DNA from: JAEYZS01 sp031374125
GTDB taxonomy: Bacteria; Bdellovibrionota; Bdellovibrionia; Bdellovibrionales; JAEYZS01
NCBI GenBank assembly: GCA_031374125.1
Contig: JANMFM010000142.1
Coordinates: forward strand, 1 to 6,417
Length of the DNA: 6,417 nt
Direction: 5' to 3'
Shown here: in pieces, positions 1 to 5,635 of the stretch
Layout of the letters: every line of letters starts with the position of its first letter
Position numbering within the stretch: the stretch's first letter is position 1
The notes under the pieces: model-generated
What the model was told of the DNA's origin: nothing
The model's database searches: none
Seen by the model: the letters and a program-made list of their open reading frames with translations, nothing else
Position numbers and translations under genes: made by a program

Positions 1-1
1 A

Positions 2-1261
2 ATTCTTCCTGGAACAAATTTTTCTGACGGAGAAAAAATTTCACCAGAAAAAATTCAATTGAATGACATTAAAAAAATCAATGTGGACATTTATAGCTCT
101 TTAGAGGCAATCCCACCAGGCGCGCAAGATGCACTTTATAAAGCGGTTCCTGTGGAGAATAAGAAAAATGTATTCATCCATTTTAGCAAAGTAGATCAAA
201 AACTCGTCAAACTTTCTAAATCTATTGAAGTGAAAGATTTATTCGAAGTCGCAGACAAAACGATTTGGACATTCGCAAAACTTATTTTTGCAATCTTTGC
301 TTTAGGGTTTGGTTGTACATTCTATTTATCAAATTCTTTCAGCAAGAAAAGATCATCCGAATTAAAAGAACAAATCAAAGTTTTAGCCGGTGCACTTGCG
401 GAAGGAAGTGGAAACAAAGCTACTCCAAGAACATCTCCTGCATTTACTCCTTCGATGCCGCAAAATCAAAATTTTGTGACGTCTTCATCAAAGAATCAAG
501 ATTCTATATTGGATACGCTCAGCACAAATTCTTTAAAAGAAATTTTTGCAGATTGCTATTGGACCGAGCAGGACGGCTATGCGAATTGGTTATGGAAAAA
601 CATCTCTACCGAGCAAAAGAAAGAGATCACATCAGAACTCCCCTTCTTGAAGGAATACTCTCTTTTCTTTGTCACAACAGCAGCAAGGCCTATGTCCTAT
701 CATGAACATCCTTATTATATGGAACCTTGTTCTCTTGCGCAAATTTCACAAAAAGATCTTAGTGAATCAGTAAAAAAAGACATCGGATTATGGCATGCCA
801 TCAGTCCGATGAGAAAAGAGAACATGAAGCTGGGTTTTGATGAAAAATTAAAAGCAATCCAAGCAAAGCCGTCTGTATCTGGATTCACCGCAAAAACCAA
901 GAGCGCTCTAAGAACTTTCAGCGCCACTCCGACTTGGGGGGAATTGTCATTGACTGATGAAGCAGCAATATTCAATAACCCGCAAATGGTTCCTGACAAT
1001 TTACGTAAACACGTAAAGACTCTAGCCTGGTTAGCTCTCAAGTCGCCAGAAGAAATAAAATCTGTACTTTCACAATTCGACACAAGATCTCTTGCCGCCG
1101 CGTGGATTGGGCCGGAAGAAATTTTAAAAGCATTAGAAGCTCACTTACCAGAAAAAAAATTAAAACTACTGTTGGTTTACAAAGAAAAATCCAATCCCAA
1201 TCGCTACAATGACGTCTACCAACTCCTAGTCGATGAAGGATTAAAAAGTGAAGCTGCTTAG
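2..1261 (+). CDS. Membrane-anchored protein with possible FliF-like and FliG-like parts (5' end outside window)
   Basis: The frame is open from base 2 with no stop, and the first usable in-window start is a TTG at 59, so the gene very likely begins left of the window. Numbering from that TTG, residues 1-65 are soluble and mixed alpha/beta. Residues about 69-91 form one hydrophobic membrane segment, followed by basic SKKR and a Ser/Thr/Pro/Gln-rich linker (about 115-148). A long helical region runs to residue 400. The last 75 residues resemble the FliG C-terminal domain by eye: an I..VL..FDT..LA.A..G.EE pattern at 333-355, then an LPEKK helix (364-368). The part before the membrane segment could match the end of a FliF-type ring domain, giving a FliF-TM-FliG-like layout. 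That reading is inference; another membrane scaffold protein is possible. The 3' end overlaps the next gene by 14 bases, so the two are probably one operon. Confidence 0.75.
   Translation: MLPGTNFSDGEKISPEKIQLNDIKKINVDIYSSLEAIPPGAQDALYKAVPVENKKNVFIHFSKVDQKLVKLSKSIEVKDLFEVADKTIWTFAKLIFAIFALGFGCTFYLSNSFSKKRSSELKEQIKVLAGALAEGSGNKATPRTSPAFTPSMPQNQNFVTSSSKNQDSILDTLSTNSLKEIFADCYWTEQDGYANWLWKNISTEQKKEITSELPFLKEYSLFFVTTAARPMSYHEHPYYMEPCSLAQISQKDLSESVKKDIGLWHAISPMRKENMKLGFDEKLKAIQAKPSVSGFTAKTKSALRTFSATPTWGELSLTDEAAIFNNPQMVPDNLRKHVKTLAWLALKSPEEIKSVLSQFDTRSLAAAWIGPEEILKALEAHLPEKKLKLLLVYKEKSNPNRYNDVYQLLVDEGLKSEAA
1236..1240 (+). promoter_or_regulatory. Shine-Dalgarno site AAGGA for the GTG start at 1248
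   Basis: AAGGA lies 7 bases before GTG at 1248, inside the end of the upstream gene. It supports the non-ATG start and translation coupled to the upstream gene. Confidence 0.65.
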
Positions 1262-1823
1262 TCTTGCTGTCATTCTATTACTCTTTGCATCACCGGCGTT
1301 TGCCGTCGATATCGTTACAGAAATCAAAGAGACCAAGAACTACTTGTCTGCAGGTTTAGAATACGCACAGTTCAGTCTGGGGAGTGGGTCCATCACCGGA
1401 AGCGCCATCCGCGTTGATTTCACTCACTACTTTTCTAATAACTACAGTATCGAGATGTTTATCACCTCAGCAGTGAATGCCAGTACATCTTCTAGCTTTA
1501 CGACTCTTGGTGGATACTTTTATTACACATTGACGGGAGATTGCTGTAGCTTTAATAAAATTATATCTCTCGATGGAGCACCAATCGTCATGGAAAGCAC
1601 TAATAAAAAGAATTCTTTGAAGGTAGGGCTTGGCATCGATCAAGTTTTCTTAAATGGGTCCAAGTCAGTTTATTCCATCTCAGGTTTAGGTTTTGGGGCG
1701 GAATACGATTTCAAAATGTTTAACAAACTCTTCAAGGCCGCAAGTAGATATTCTGTGATGTCTTCTAACAATAATAGTATTCAAGGTTTATTTTTTAGTC
1801 TGCAAATGACTTTCGGTTTATGA
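1248..1823 (+). CDS. Small exported outer-membrane beta-barrel-like protein
   Basis: A 191-residue protein. The start is GTG at 1248, chosen because an AAGGA site sits 7 bases upstream and the translation begins directly with a textbook signal peptide: MKLL, a hydrophobic core, then an SPAFA cleavage site near residue 19. The mature part is rich in Gly, Ser and aromatic residues in alternating patterns, for example LSAGLEYAQFSLGSGS and IRVDFTHYFSNNYSIEMF, as expected for amphipathic strands. It ends in a strand, FFSLQMTFGL, that resembles an outer-membrane insertion signal. Size and pattern fit an 8-stranded OmpA/OmpW-like barrel, but no family was recognised. A Cys-Cys pair (GDCCSF) lies about midway. 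It overlaps the upstream membrane-protein gene by 14 bases in another frame, so the two proteins may work in the same envelope assembly. Confidence 0.8.
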   Translation: MKLLSLAVILLLFASPAFAVDIVTEIKETKNYLSAGLEYAQFSLGSGSITGSAIRVDFTHYFSNNYSIEMFITSAVNASTSSSFTTLGGYFYYTLTGDCCSFNKIISLDGAPIVMESTNKKNSLKVGLGIDQVFLNGSKSVYSISGLGFGAEYDFKMFNKLFKAASRYSVMSSNNNSIQGLFFSLQMTFGL

Positions 1824-1867
1824 GTCATTGTTTTGTTCAATACAAACTGAGATCTACCTTAGAACCA

Positions 1868-2905
1868 TTAAAAATTTAAGCGAAAGTTAATCAAGGCACC
1901 GTTGATTTGCTTAAAATTTTCTTCTCGTTCAAAAACAACGTAAGGCTTAACTTCCATAGAAAGAATTTTTTTATAAATCACGGAATTGACAGTAATGTAT
2001 CCGCCGTAGGCCGAAAGCATGTAACCAGCAATGTCGTTACCAAAGCTTCTAAAATAATGAGTGGAGACACTAAATCTATCGTTAGGAGTATAAGCAAATC
2101 CTGCAAAATGGTTTTCTGCTAAAATATTTCGTAGATAAAGAAATCTGGCGTCGTTCCCCTGCTCAAATGAAATCATTTTTTTATACAACCAATAGACAAA
2201 CTTCAATGAAATCGAGGAGCCCGCACCATCATCGTGATTGGCAAAGAATTCGAGGCTGGGCTCAAAATTAAATCTTCCAAATTCATACTCTGTATCGGCC
2301 TCGATTGAATGATCTAGCCCTACCCCATCATTGATTGCAATTTGAGGTTTATATTGGACTTCAACACGATCCCAATTTTTCATAAAGCTCACGCCCAAGA
2401 AAACATCATCGTTTGTATTTCTAGTTCTCTGTTGCCTTGTCACCGAGCTCTGACCACGATCTCTTTTTTCATCTTGGTTGGCAAATTTGACCTTCCAGTA
2501 TCTTTCAAAGCGAGGTAAATGCAACTGAACGCCATAGCGAAAGTTGGATTCAATATCGCCGTTATCTGCAAAATCTCCTCCTAAGAGGACATAGACTTGG
2601 GTTTCGTTTTTTCCAACCACGCCGGCCATTTTAGGAGAAACATTCTTGTCAATAATATCAGCGGCCTTATCGATTTCTTCTGAAGCAGCTTTATTGGCTC
2701 GAATTAGCTCTCTTGTAAATGGTGATGGGTTTGCACCTTCATCATCTTTGTCAACTTTTGTTGGCTTGTCCTTATTTGGTTGCGCCACTGATTCACTTTG
2801 TGCATATAGTACTGAAGGCACATAAACAATGAACACGAATGTACAGATAAAGCGAACTATGAAGTTATTCAAAAATTTTAAGCTAAATTTTAAGTCTACA
2901 CTCAT
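1868..2905 (-). CDS. Exported outer-membrane beta-barrel protein, unknown function
   Basis: A 345-residue protein starting at ATG 2905-2903. The N-terminus has a long basic n-region, a hydrophobic stretch (FICTFVFIVYVPSV) and a likely cleavage site at LYA/QS near residue 35. A charged, low-complexity segment (about 37-60, KDKPTKVDKDDEG) and a short helix follow. From about residue 103 on, alternating strands (QVYVLLGGDF, YGVQLHLPRF, VEVQYKPQIAI, FNFEPSLEFF) suggest a barrel of roughly 12 strands. The last residue is Phe in INFRLNF, the usual mark recognised by the BAM machinery. There is no good Shine-Dalgarno site before the ATG. Its first 77 bases overlap the opposite-strand gene that starts at 2829. 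It converges on the barrel gene ending at 1823, with 44 bases between them. It may be a porin or a surface structural protein; the function is not known. Confidence 0.8.
   Translation of the reverse strand: MSVDLKFSLKFLNNFIVRFICTFVFIVYVPSVLYAQSESVAQPNKDKPTKVDKDDEGANPSPFTRELIRANKAASEEIDKAADIIDKNVSPKMAGVVGKNETQVYVLLGGDFADNGDIESNFRYGVQLHLPRFERYWKVKFANQDEKRDRGQSSVTRQQRTRNTNDDVFLGVSFMKNWDRVEVQYKPQIAINDGVGLDHSIEADTEYEFGRFNFEPSLEFFANHDDGAGSSISLKFVYWLYKKMISFEQGNDARFLYLRNILAENHFAGFAYTPNDRFSVSTHYFRSFGNDIAGYMLSAYGGYITVNSVIYKKILSMEVKPYVVFEREENFKQINGALINFRLNF
2780..2810 (+). promoter_or_regulatory. Possible promoter for the rightward barrel gene
   Basis: TATAGT at 2805-2810 is a five-of-six match to the -10 box. 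The only -35 candidate is TTGCGC at 2780-2785, with a long 19-base spacer, so the call is weak. It lies inside the leftward gene. Transcription would begin near 2816, just before the two candidate start codons at 2829 and 2859. Confidence 0.25.
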
Positions 2906-3488
2906 AATAACACTTTTAAGTTTTTATCCCATGGATAAGGTTATTGCTTCTTACACTCCTGAGGACGGCCGAATCACCTATCTTGCAGGATTTCTCGCCA
3001 ACGCCAATTTCCAAGAGAACTTATTTCATAACAACGATAGTCATTCTAAGTTGGATCGAAGTCAAAGCTTTGCTGTGCTCGCACAAGCCTTGGGAGATCT
3101 CAATTCCAAAAGTAGTTTGCTCGCAGAGGTTACACTAGGAATACACAATTTCCGTAAAGAAACAGAATTGTATGTAGATAAATACACATTAGAAGCCATT
3201 TCTTTTGACCTGGGTTATAGGAGACACATTGCCGGAGATTTCTGGGCCTCTGCAAGTTTAGGCTCTATGTATCCATGGAGAGTGAGGCAAAGGTTAACTT
3301 CAAGCACGACAAATTTTGATAAGTCAGAATTCGATTCAATATATTCTGCTATCCTAGGTATCCAATACGAATCGACCCTTTTCGAACGCCCCGTCTCCTA
3401 CGATTTGAGAATTAAAAAATATCTGAGCAGCCAATTCGACGACCAAATGTCTTTGGGCCTATCCATAGGCTGGCGCTTCGGCACGTAA
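2829..3488 (+). CDS. Exported outer-membrane beta-barrel-like protein, unknown function
   Basis: 219 residues from ATG 2829, which has GAAGG ten bases upstream (2814-2818). An in-frame ATG at 2859 (MKLFKNFKLNFK) would give 209 residues and a signal peptide of more normal length, so either start could be used. The signal peptide has a very basic n-region, a core of STLIITLLSFYP and a likely cut after VIA, before SYTPEDG. The mature protein has alternating strands (AVLAQALGDL, LLAEVTLGIHNF, AISFDLGYRRHI, DFWASASLGSMYPW, YDLRIKKYL) and ends in MSLGLSIGWRFGT, consistent with a small barrel of 8-10 strands. Its first 77 bases (47 with the later start) overlap the opposite-strand barrel gene. A strong terminator lies 17 bases after the stop, so the gene is probably monocistronic. 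No family was recognised. Confidence 0.8.
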   Translation: MNTNVQIKRTMKLFKNFKLNFKSTLIITLLSFYPMDKVIASYTPEDGRITYLAGFLANANFQENLFHNNDSHSKLDRSQSFAVLAQALGDLNSKSSLLAEVTLGIHNFRKETELYVDKYTLEAISFDLGYRRHIAGDFWASASLGSMYPWRVRQRLTSSTTNFDKSEFDSIYSAILGIQYESTLFERPVSYDLRIKKYLSSQFDDQMSLGLSIGWRFGT

Positions 3489-3505
3489 AGATACTGTGAA
3501 TGATT

Positions 3506-3546
3506 CTGATTGCAACCGGGATACTGGCATTTGCAATTGGTTTTTT
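3506..3546 (+). terminator. Rho-independent terminator after the rightward barrel gene
   Basis: The arms CTGATTGCAA (3506-3515) and TTGCAATTGG (3531-3540) pair over ten bases, seven of them perfect. An inner CCGG/CTGG stem closes on a GATA loop. Six T follow at once (3541-3546). It lies 17 bases after the stop at 3488. The opposite strand has no T-run, so it does not serve the leftward operon. Confidence 0.75.
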
Positions 3547-3613
3547 GAAATATGTGATTCTTGAGTGAGACCTTAATTTGTCTGGGGGTTAAACACAAAG
3601 CCACAATATGGAA

Positions 3614-4339
3614 TTAAAGAATATAAATAGCTTTGTTAGCTATATCATCCAAAGGATCAGAAAAACACTTTTCAAAATCTGAGTCAGTTGTAATGAGAAG
3701 AGGGAACTTACTCTTTGCAAAAATATTTGCTATCATAGCATCAGGGCCTCGGAGCCCATGTTTACCCATAACCTTTACCATGTCAGACCAATAAAGTGGC
3801 TCATTGAACTCATTGGAGATATTGCCTTCCATGATCTCAATAAAATTCAAACCAAGCTGTTCTTCGATAAAAACCCATTCGTTATAGAGCTTGTCTTCCA
3901 TATAGGTTTCACAAAATCTTTTCCAACTCAAAGAACTATTTGCCTGCTCTAACTCAAATCGAATTTTTTTGAGACGGCTTTCATCCACTTTGTAGGAAGT
4001 GCTTTTACTTGCTGTATTTTGATCACGGACGTTCTTAAAAAGATTCCACAAGTTCTTGTGATTTGTATTTGAGGTCATATTATCATAAACTTGAATAATA
4101 CCATTGGTTACAAGTTTACGAAAAATTAAATCTATGAACTCCATTCGACTGATGACATTGGCATAGAGTGGTATATCCAGATCCGATAAGGTTTCTAAAA
4201 CATCGTGGGCAGATATATGAAGTCTATCGTCGTCAAAAGATAGAGCATATAGGAATCCCGTATCTGCGACGTATCCTTTTACATTATCTATATTTGCTAA
4301 ATAACTGATGAGATCATTCGTTGATTTCAAAACTATCAT
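3614..4339 (-). CDS. PIN-domain protein, probable ribonuclease toxin of a toxin-antitoxin pair
   Basis: A 241-residue protein. PIN domains are metal-dependent ribonucleases built around a cluster of acidic residues. Those visible here are Asp26 in VADTGFLYAL, Glu67 in SRMEFIDL, Asp200 in RGPDAMIAN and Asp219/Asp221 in ITTDSDF, in the family order. VapC toxins are usually about 130 residues. This one is nearly twice that, with a charged helical insertion of about 130 residues between Glu67 and Asp200. No signal peptide or membrane segment is seen, so it should be cytosolic. The ATG at 4339 shares one base with the stop of the upstream 63-residue gene (TAATG), the tight coupling typical of antitoxin-toxin operons. 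It may be a VapC relative or one of the larger PIN families; the target RNA cannot be told from the sequence. The reading frame looks intact. Confidence 0.75.
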   Translation of the reverse strand: MIVLKSTNDLISYLANIDNVKGYVADTGFLYALSFDDDRLHISAHDVLETLSDLDIPLYANVISRMEFIDLIFRKLVTNGIIQVYDNMTSNTNHKNLWNLFKNVRDQNTASKSTSYKVDESRLKKIRFELEQANSSLSWKRFCETYMEDKLYNEWVFIEEQLGLNFIEIMEGNISNEFNEPLYWSDMVKVMGKHGLRGPDAMIANIFAKSKFPLLITTDSDFEKCFSDPLDDIANKAIYIL

Positions 4340-4530
4340 TACATATCCAATTCGTTCTGTGGATTGATAGATACGGCAATTTTTTTGTCTTCAGATTTTT
4401 GAACATCAGTTTGATTCAAAATATCCATTAAATCTTTAGGTGGCTTTCGGCTGCCGATTTCTTTCAAGCGTTCAGCAAGTTTTCTCCACGCTCCTTTTTG
4501 GGGAAGATTTACTTTTTTCTTTTCTGTCAT
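4339..4530 (-). CDS. Small basic protein, probable antitoxin partner of the PIN protein
   Basis: A 63-residue protein starting at ATG 4530-4528, with a perfect AAGGAGG five bases upstream. The N-terminal half is basic and helical (KGAWRKLAERLKEIGSRK, about residues 12-29), followed by PPKDLMDIL and an acidic or neutral tail. This fits an antitoxin whose N-terminus contacts DNA and whose C-terminus wraps the toxin, but no known fold (ribbon-helix-helix, AbrB or Phd) can be recognised. The antitoxin call rests on size, gene order and the one-base overlap with the PIN gene. Its promoter region carries a perfect inverted repeat that could be the autoregulatory site. Confidence 0.7.
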   Translation of the reverse strand: MTEKKKVNLPQKGAWRKLAERLKEIGSRKPPKDLMDILNQTDVQKSEDKKIAVSINPQNELDM

Positions 4531-4549
4531 AAAAGCCTCCTTCGCTTTT
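4531..4549 (-). promoter_or_regulatory. Inverted repeat over the transcription start and ribosome binding site (candidate operator)
   Basis: The arms AAAAGC (4531-4536) and GCTTTT (4544-4549) are perfect reverse complements around a 7-base centre. That centre holds nearly all of the Shine-Dalgarno site. The repeat lies next to the predicted -10 box, so it spans the expected start of transcription. It could be a repressor site for the antitoxin-toxin complex, or fold in the mRNA and limit translation. Confidence 0.45.
4536..4542 (-). promoter_or_regulatory. Strong Shine-Dalgarno site AAGGAGG of the antitoxin gene
   Basis: On the minus strand AAGGAGG is followed by CTTTT and the ATG at 4530. 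It is the best ribosome binding site in the window, and it fixes the start of the 63-residue gene. Confidence 0.8.
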
Positions 4550-4554
4550 GTTTA

Positions 4555-4583
4555 ATTGTAACATACACCTTTGCATCCGTCTA
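4555..4583 (-). promoter_or_regulatory. Sigma70-type promoter of the toxin-antitoxin operon
   Basis: On the minus strand the -35 box is TAGACG (4583-4578, four of six matches). A spacer of exactly 17 bases follows, then the -10 box TACAAT (4560-4555, five of six). Transcription would begin near 4548, giving a leader of under 20 bases that contains the inverted repeat and the ribosome binding site. Confidence 0.55.
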
Positions 4584-4607
4584 TCTATCTGATATTATTA
4601 CACTATT

Positions 4608-4622
4608 ATCCGAATATCGGAT
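4608..4622. repeat. Palindrome ATCCGA-ATA-TCGGAT
   Basis: Six-base perfect arms surround a 3-base centre, about 25 bases upstream of the toxin-antitoxin -35 box. The right arm overlaps the first copy of the 20-base direct repeat. It could be a binding site for a dimeric regulator. With arms this short, chance is not excluded. Confidence 0.4.
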
Positions 4623-4647
4623 CTTAAGTTCGGAAATCGAATCTTAA
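4611..4647. repeat. Direct repeat with a period of exactly 20 bases
   Basis: ATCGGATCTTAA (4616-4627) recurs as ATCGAATCTTAA (4636-4647), 11 of 12 bases identical. The similarity extends left to 4611 and 4631, 14 of 17 in all. A two-turn spacing puts both copies on the same face of the helix, as in paired protein sites. Candidates are operator sites of the toxin-antitoxin operon or arm-type integrase sites. Confidence 0.4.
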
Positions 4648-4729
4648 AAACCACAGAAGCTCATCCGTGCTCCCAACAATGATAAATGTTTCTGTTTGTT
4701 ATTTGCTTTGAGTTTTAAAGTTCAATTTA

Positions 4730-4907
4730 TTAAGAATCTTTGGGATTAAGAATTCGAATATGTAAGAGTTCAGGAGTTGAAGCCATCTCTAAACTAAATG
4801 CCAAAATCCCGTCTAAACTTTTGTGCATTGGCGTTTTGTGATTCATGAAGATCGTTAAAGAACTCTGGATATTTGCGAAAGTATGAGACAGCGATCTGCT
4901 GCAACAT
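4730..4907 (-). pseudogene. Possible frameshifted remnant of a short gene
   Basis: Two overlapping short frames look protein-like. Frame A runs from ATG 4907 to a stop at 4794 (37 residues, starting MLQQIAVSYFRKYPEFF), with AAGGA eight bases before the ATG. It is open without a start as far up as 4964. Frame B ends at 4730 and from ATG 4846 reads 38 residues, ending STPELLHIRILNPKDS. Joined near 4825, they would give a continuous helical protein fragment. No family was recognised. Both are short enough to be chance, and frame A alone could be a real tiny gene. If real, the frameshift matches the decay seen in the neighbouring integrase. Confidence 0.3.
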
Positions 4908-5019
4908 TGGGAAATTCCTTAGATCAAAATTAGAATGGAACTTCAACAAGAAGAACCGTAGAACCTAAAATTAACTTCAAGCGAAGTTTAAAAAACGATT
5001 TGAATGGAGGTTTCAATCC

Positions 5020-5064
5020 GAAAGCCCTGTAATGCCGACAATTTATCGTACAAACAGGGCTTTC
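5020..5064. repeat. 11-base perfect inverted repeat with a 23-base loop
   Basis: GAAAGCCCTGT (5020-5030) and ACAGGGCTTTC (5054-5064) are perfect reverse complements. It lies 17 bases downstream of the integrase stop on the minus strand. A terminator would need a run of T after it, and neither strand has one. A recombination-site or RNA-stability role is therefore as likely as termination. Confidence 0.6.
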
Positions 5065-5080
5065 TAAGCAAGCCTTAGAA
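5062..5080. repeat. 7-base inverted repeat directly after the integrase stop codon
   Basis: TTCTAAG (5062-5068) and CTTAGAA (5074-5080) are perfect reverse complements around a 5-base loop. The repeat touches the stop codon at 5081 and shares bases 5062-5064 with the larger hairpin, so the two full structures exclude each other. Confidence 0.55.
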
Positions 5081-5635
5081 CTACAGTACCGGATTATTAC
5101 CATTGGCCTCGCGATAATGATAAAGACTGACAACTTTCTCCATGATTCCTTGATCGTTCGGGATGAAATCAAGTCCTTCCGTTGCGCCTCTCTCACCAAC
5201 CCCAGCCAATCGAATATATCGTTCAGCCGTTTTAAGATCCTTCCAACCACAGATTTTCATCACTGTTGTTGAAGGAACCCCTCGAGTAATAAGATGAGTT
5301 GCAAAGCACGCCCTCAACGTATGAAAGCGCACAGATGGGATGCCGATTTCGCGACAAAACATACGAAGAACTTTTGCTTGATCGCCTTCCTTCCACGCCG
5401 AATGATGCGGAAGAAGAAACTTTCCATGTTCATCAGAGCCAAAGTTTTTTTGCTTTAACTCCGTTAAGATCATGTAAAGCTCACTCGATACAGGAACATT
5501 GCGCCAGTACCTTGCCTTTAGCGGGCCGTACTTTTTAAGTCGCTTATTCCATGATCTCGTTAAACGGATCAAACCAAAACTTCTTTCATGCGGTGGCAGA
5601 GTTTTTTGTCGACTAGCTTCTTCTAAAGAAACCAT
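5081..5635 (-). pseudogene. Tyrosine recombinase/integrase, catalytic half separated by a frameshift
   Basis: From ATG 5635 the frame gives 184 residues: the catalytic domain of a phage-type tyrosine recombinase, which cuts and rejoins DNA through a tyrosine-DNA link. Visible active-site residues are Lys40 (GPLKARYW), His105 and Arg108 (RFHTLRACFATHL), Trp131 (CGWKDL) and the nucleophile Tyr140 (AERYIRLAG). The first catalytic arginine is missing here and lies in the other half (CRNGE). The ATG at 5635 has no proper ribosome site and falls inside a domain, so it is probably not a true start. In related integrases an alpha-helical segment like SLEEA follows directly after the 'ED' that ends the other half, so one continuous protein was broken here. 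The reading frame changes within 5623-5640; a one-base loss or a short insertion would explain it. Confidence 0.8.

Larger units (their letters stand above)
4531..5080. other. 550-base stretch without a confident gene
   Basis: This AT-rich stretch holds the leftward promoter and operator region (4531-4583), the palindrome and direct repeat (4608-4647), a possible gene remnant (4730-4907) and two hairpins beside the integrase (5020-5080). Nothing could be supported in 4648-4729 or 4965-5019. No tRNA or other structured RNA gene was seen, so no obvious attachment target is present. Confidence 0.5.

Noticed and set aside
265..1083. Open frames of 146 residues (plus, 265-705) and 122 residues (minus, 715-1083)
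   Set aside because: They lie wholly inside the long membrane-protein gene, have no domain signal and rest on biased codon use of the true frame.
1828..1848. Weak hairpin (GTTTTGT / ACAAAC) between the converging barrel genes
   Set aside because: It is AT-only with a bulge and no clear T-run, so it is too weak to call a terminator.
3398..3604. 68-residue minus-strand open frame
   Set aside because: It covers the end of the barrel gene and the terminator hairpin; the translation is low in sense and has no ribosome site.
4627..4645. T-arm-like TTCGATT on the minus strand, suggesting a tRNA fragment as attachment site
   Set aside because: The flanking bases do not form a T-stem and no other tRNA part is present.
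4930..5250. 106-residue minus-strand open frame
   Set aside because: It is mostly the shadow of the integrase catalytic half and runs on through the hairpins; no motif is seen.
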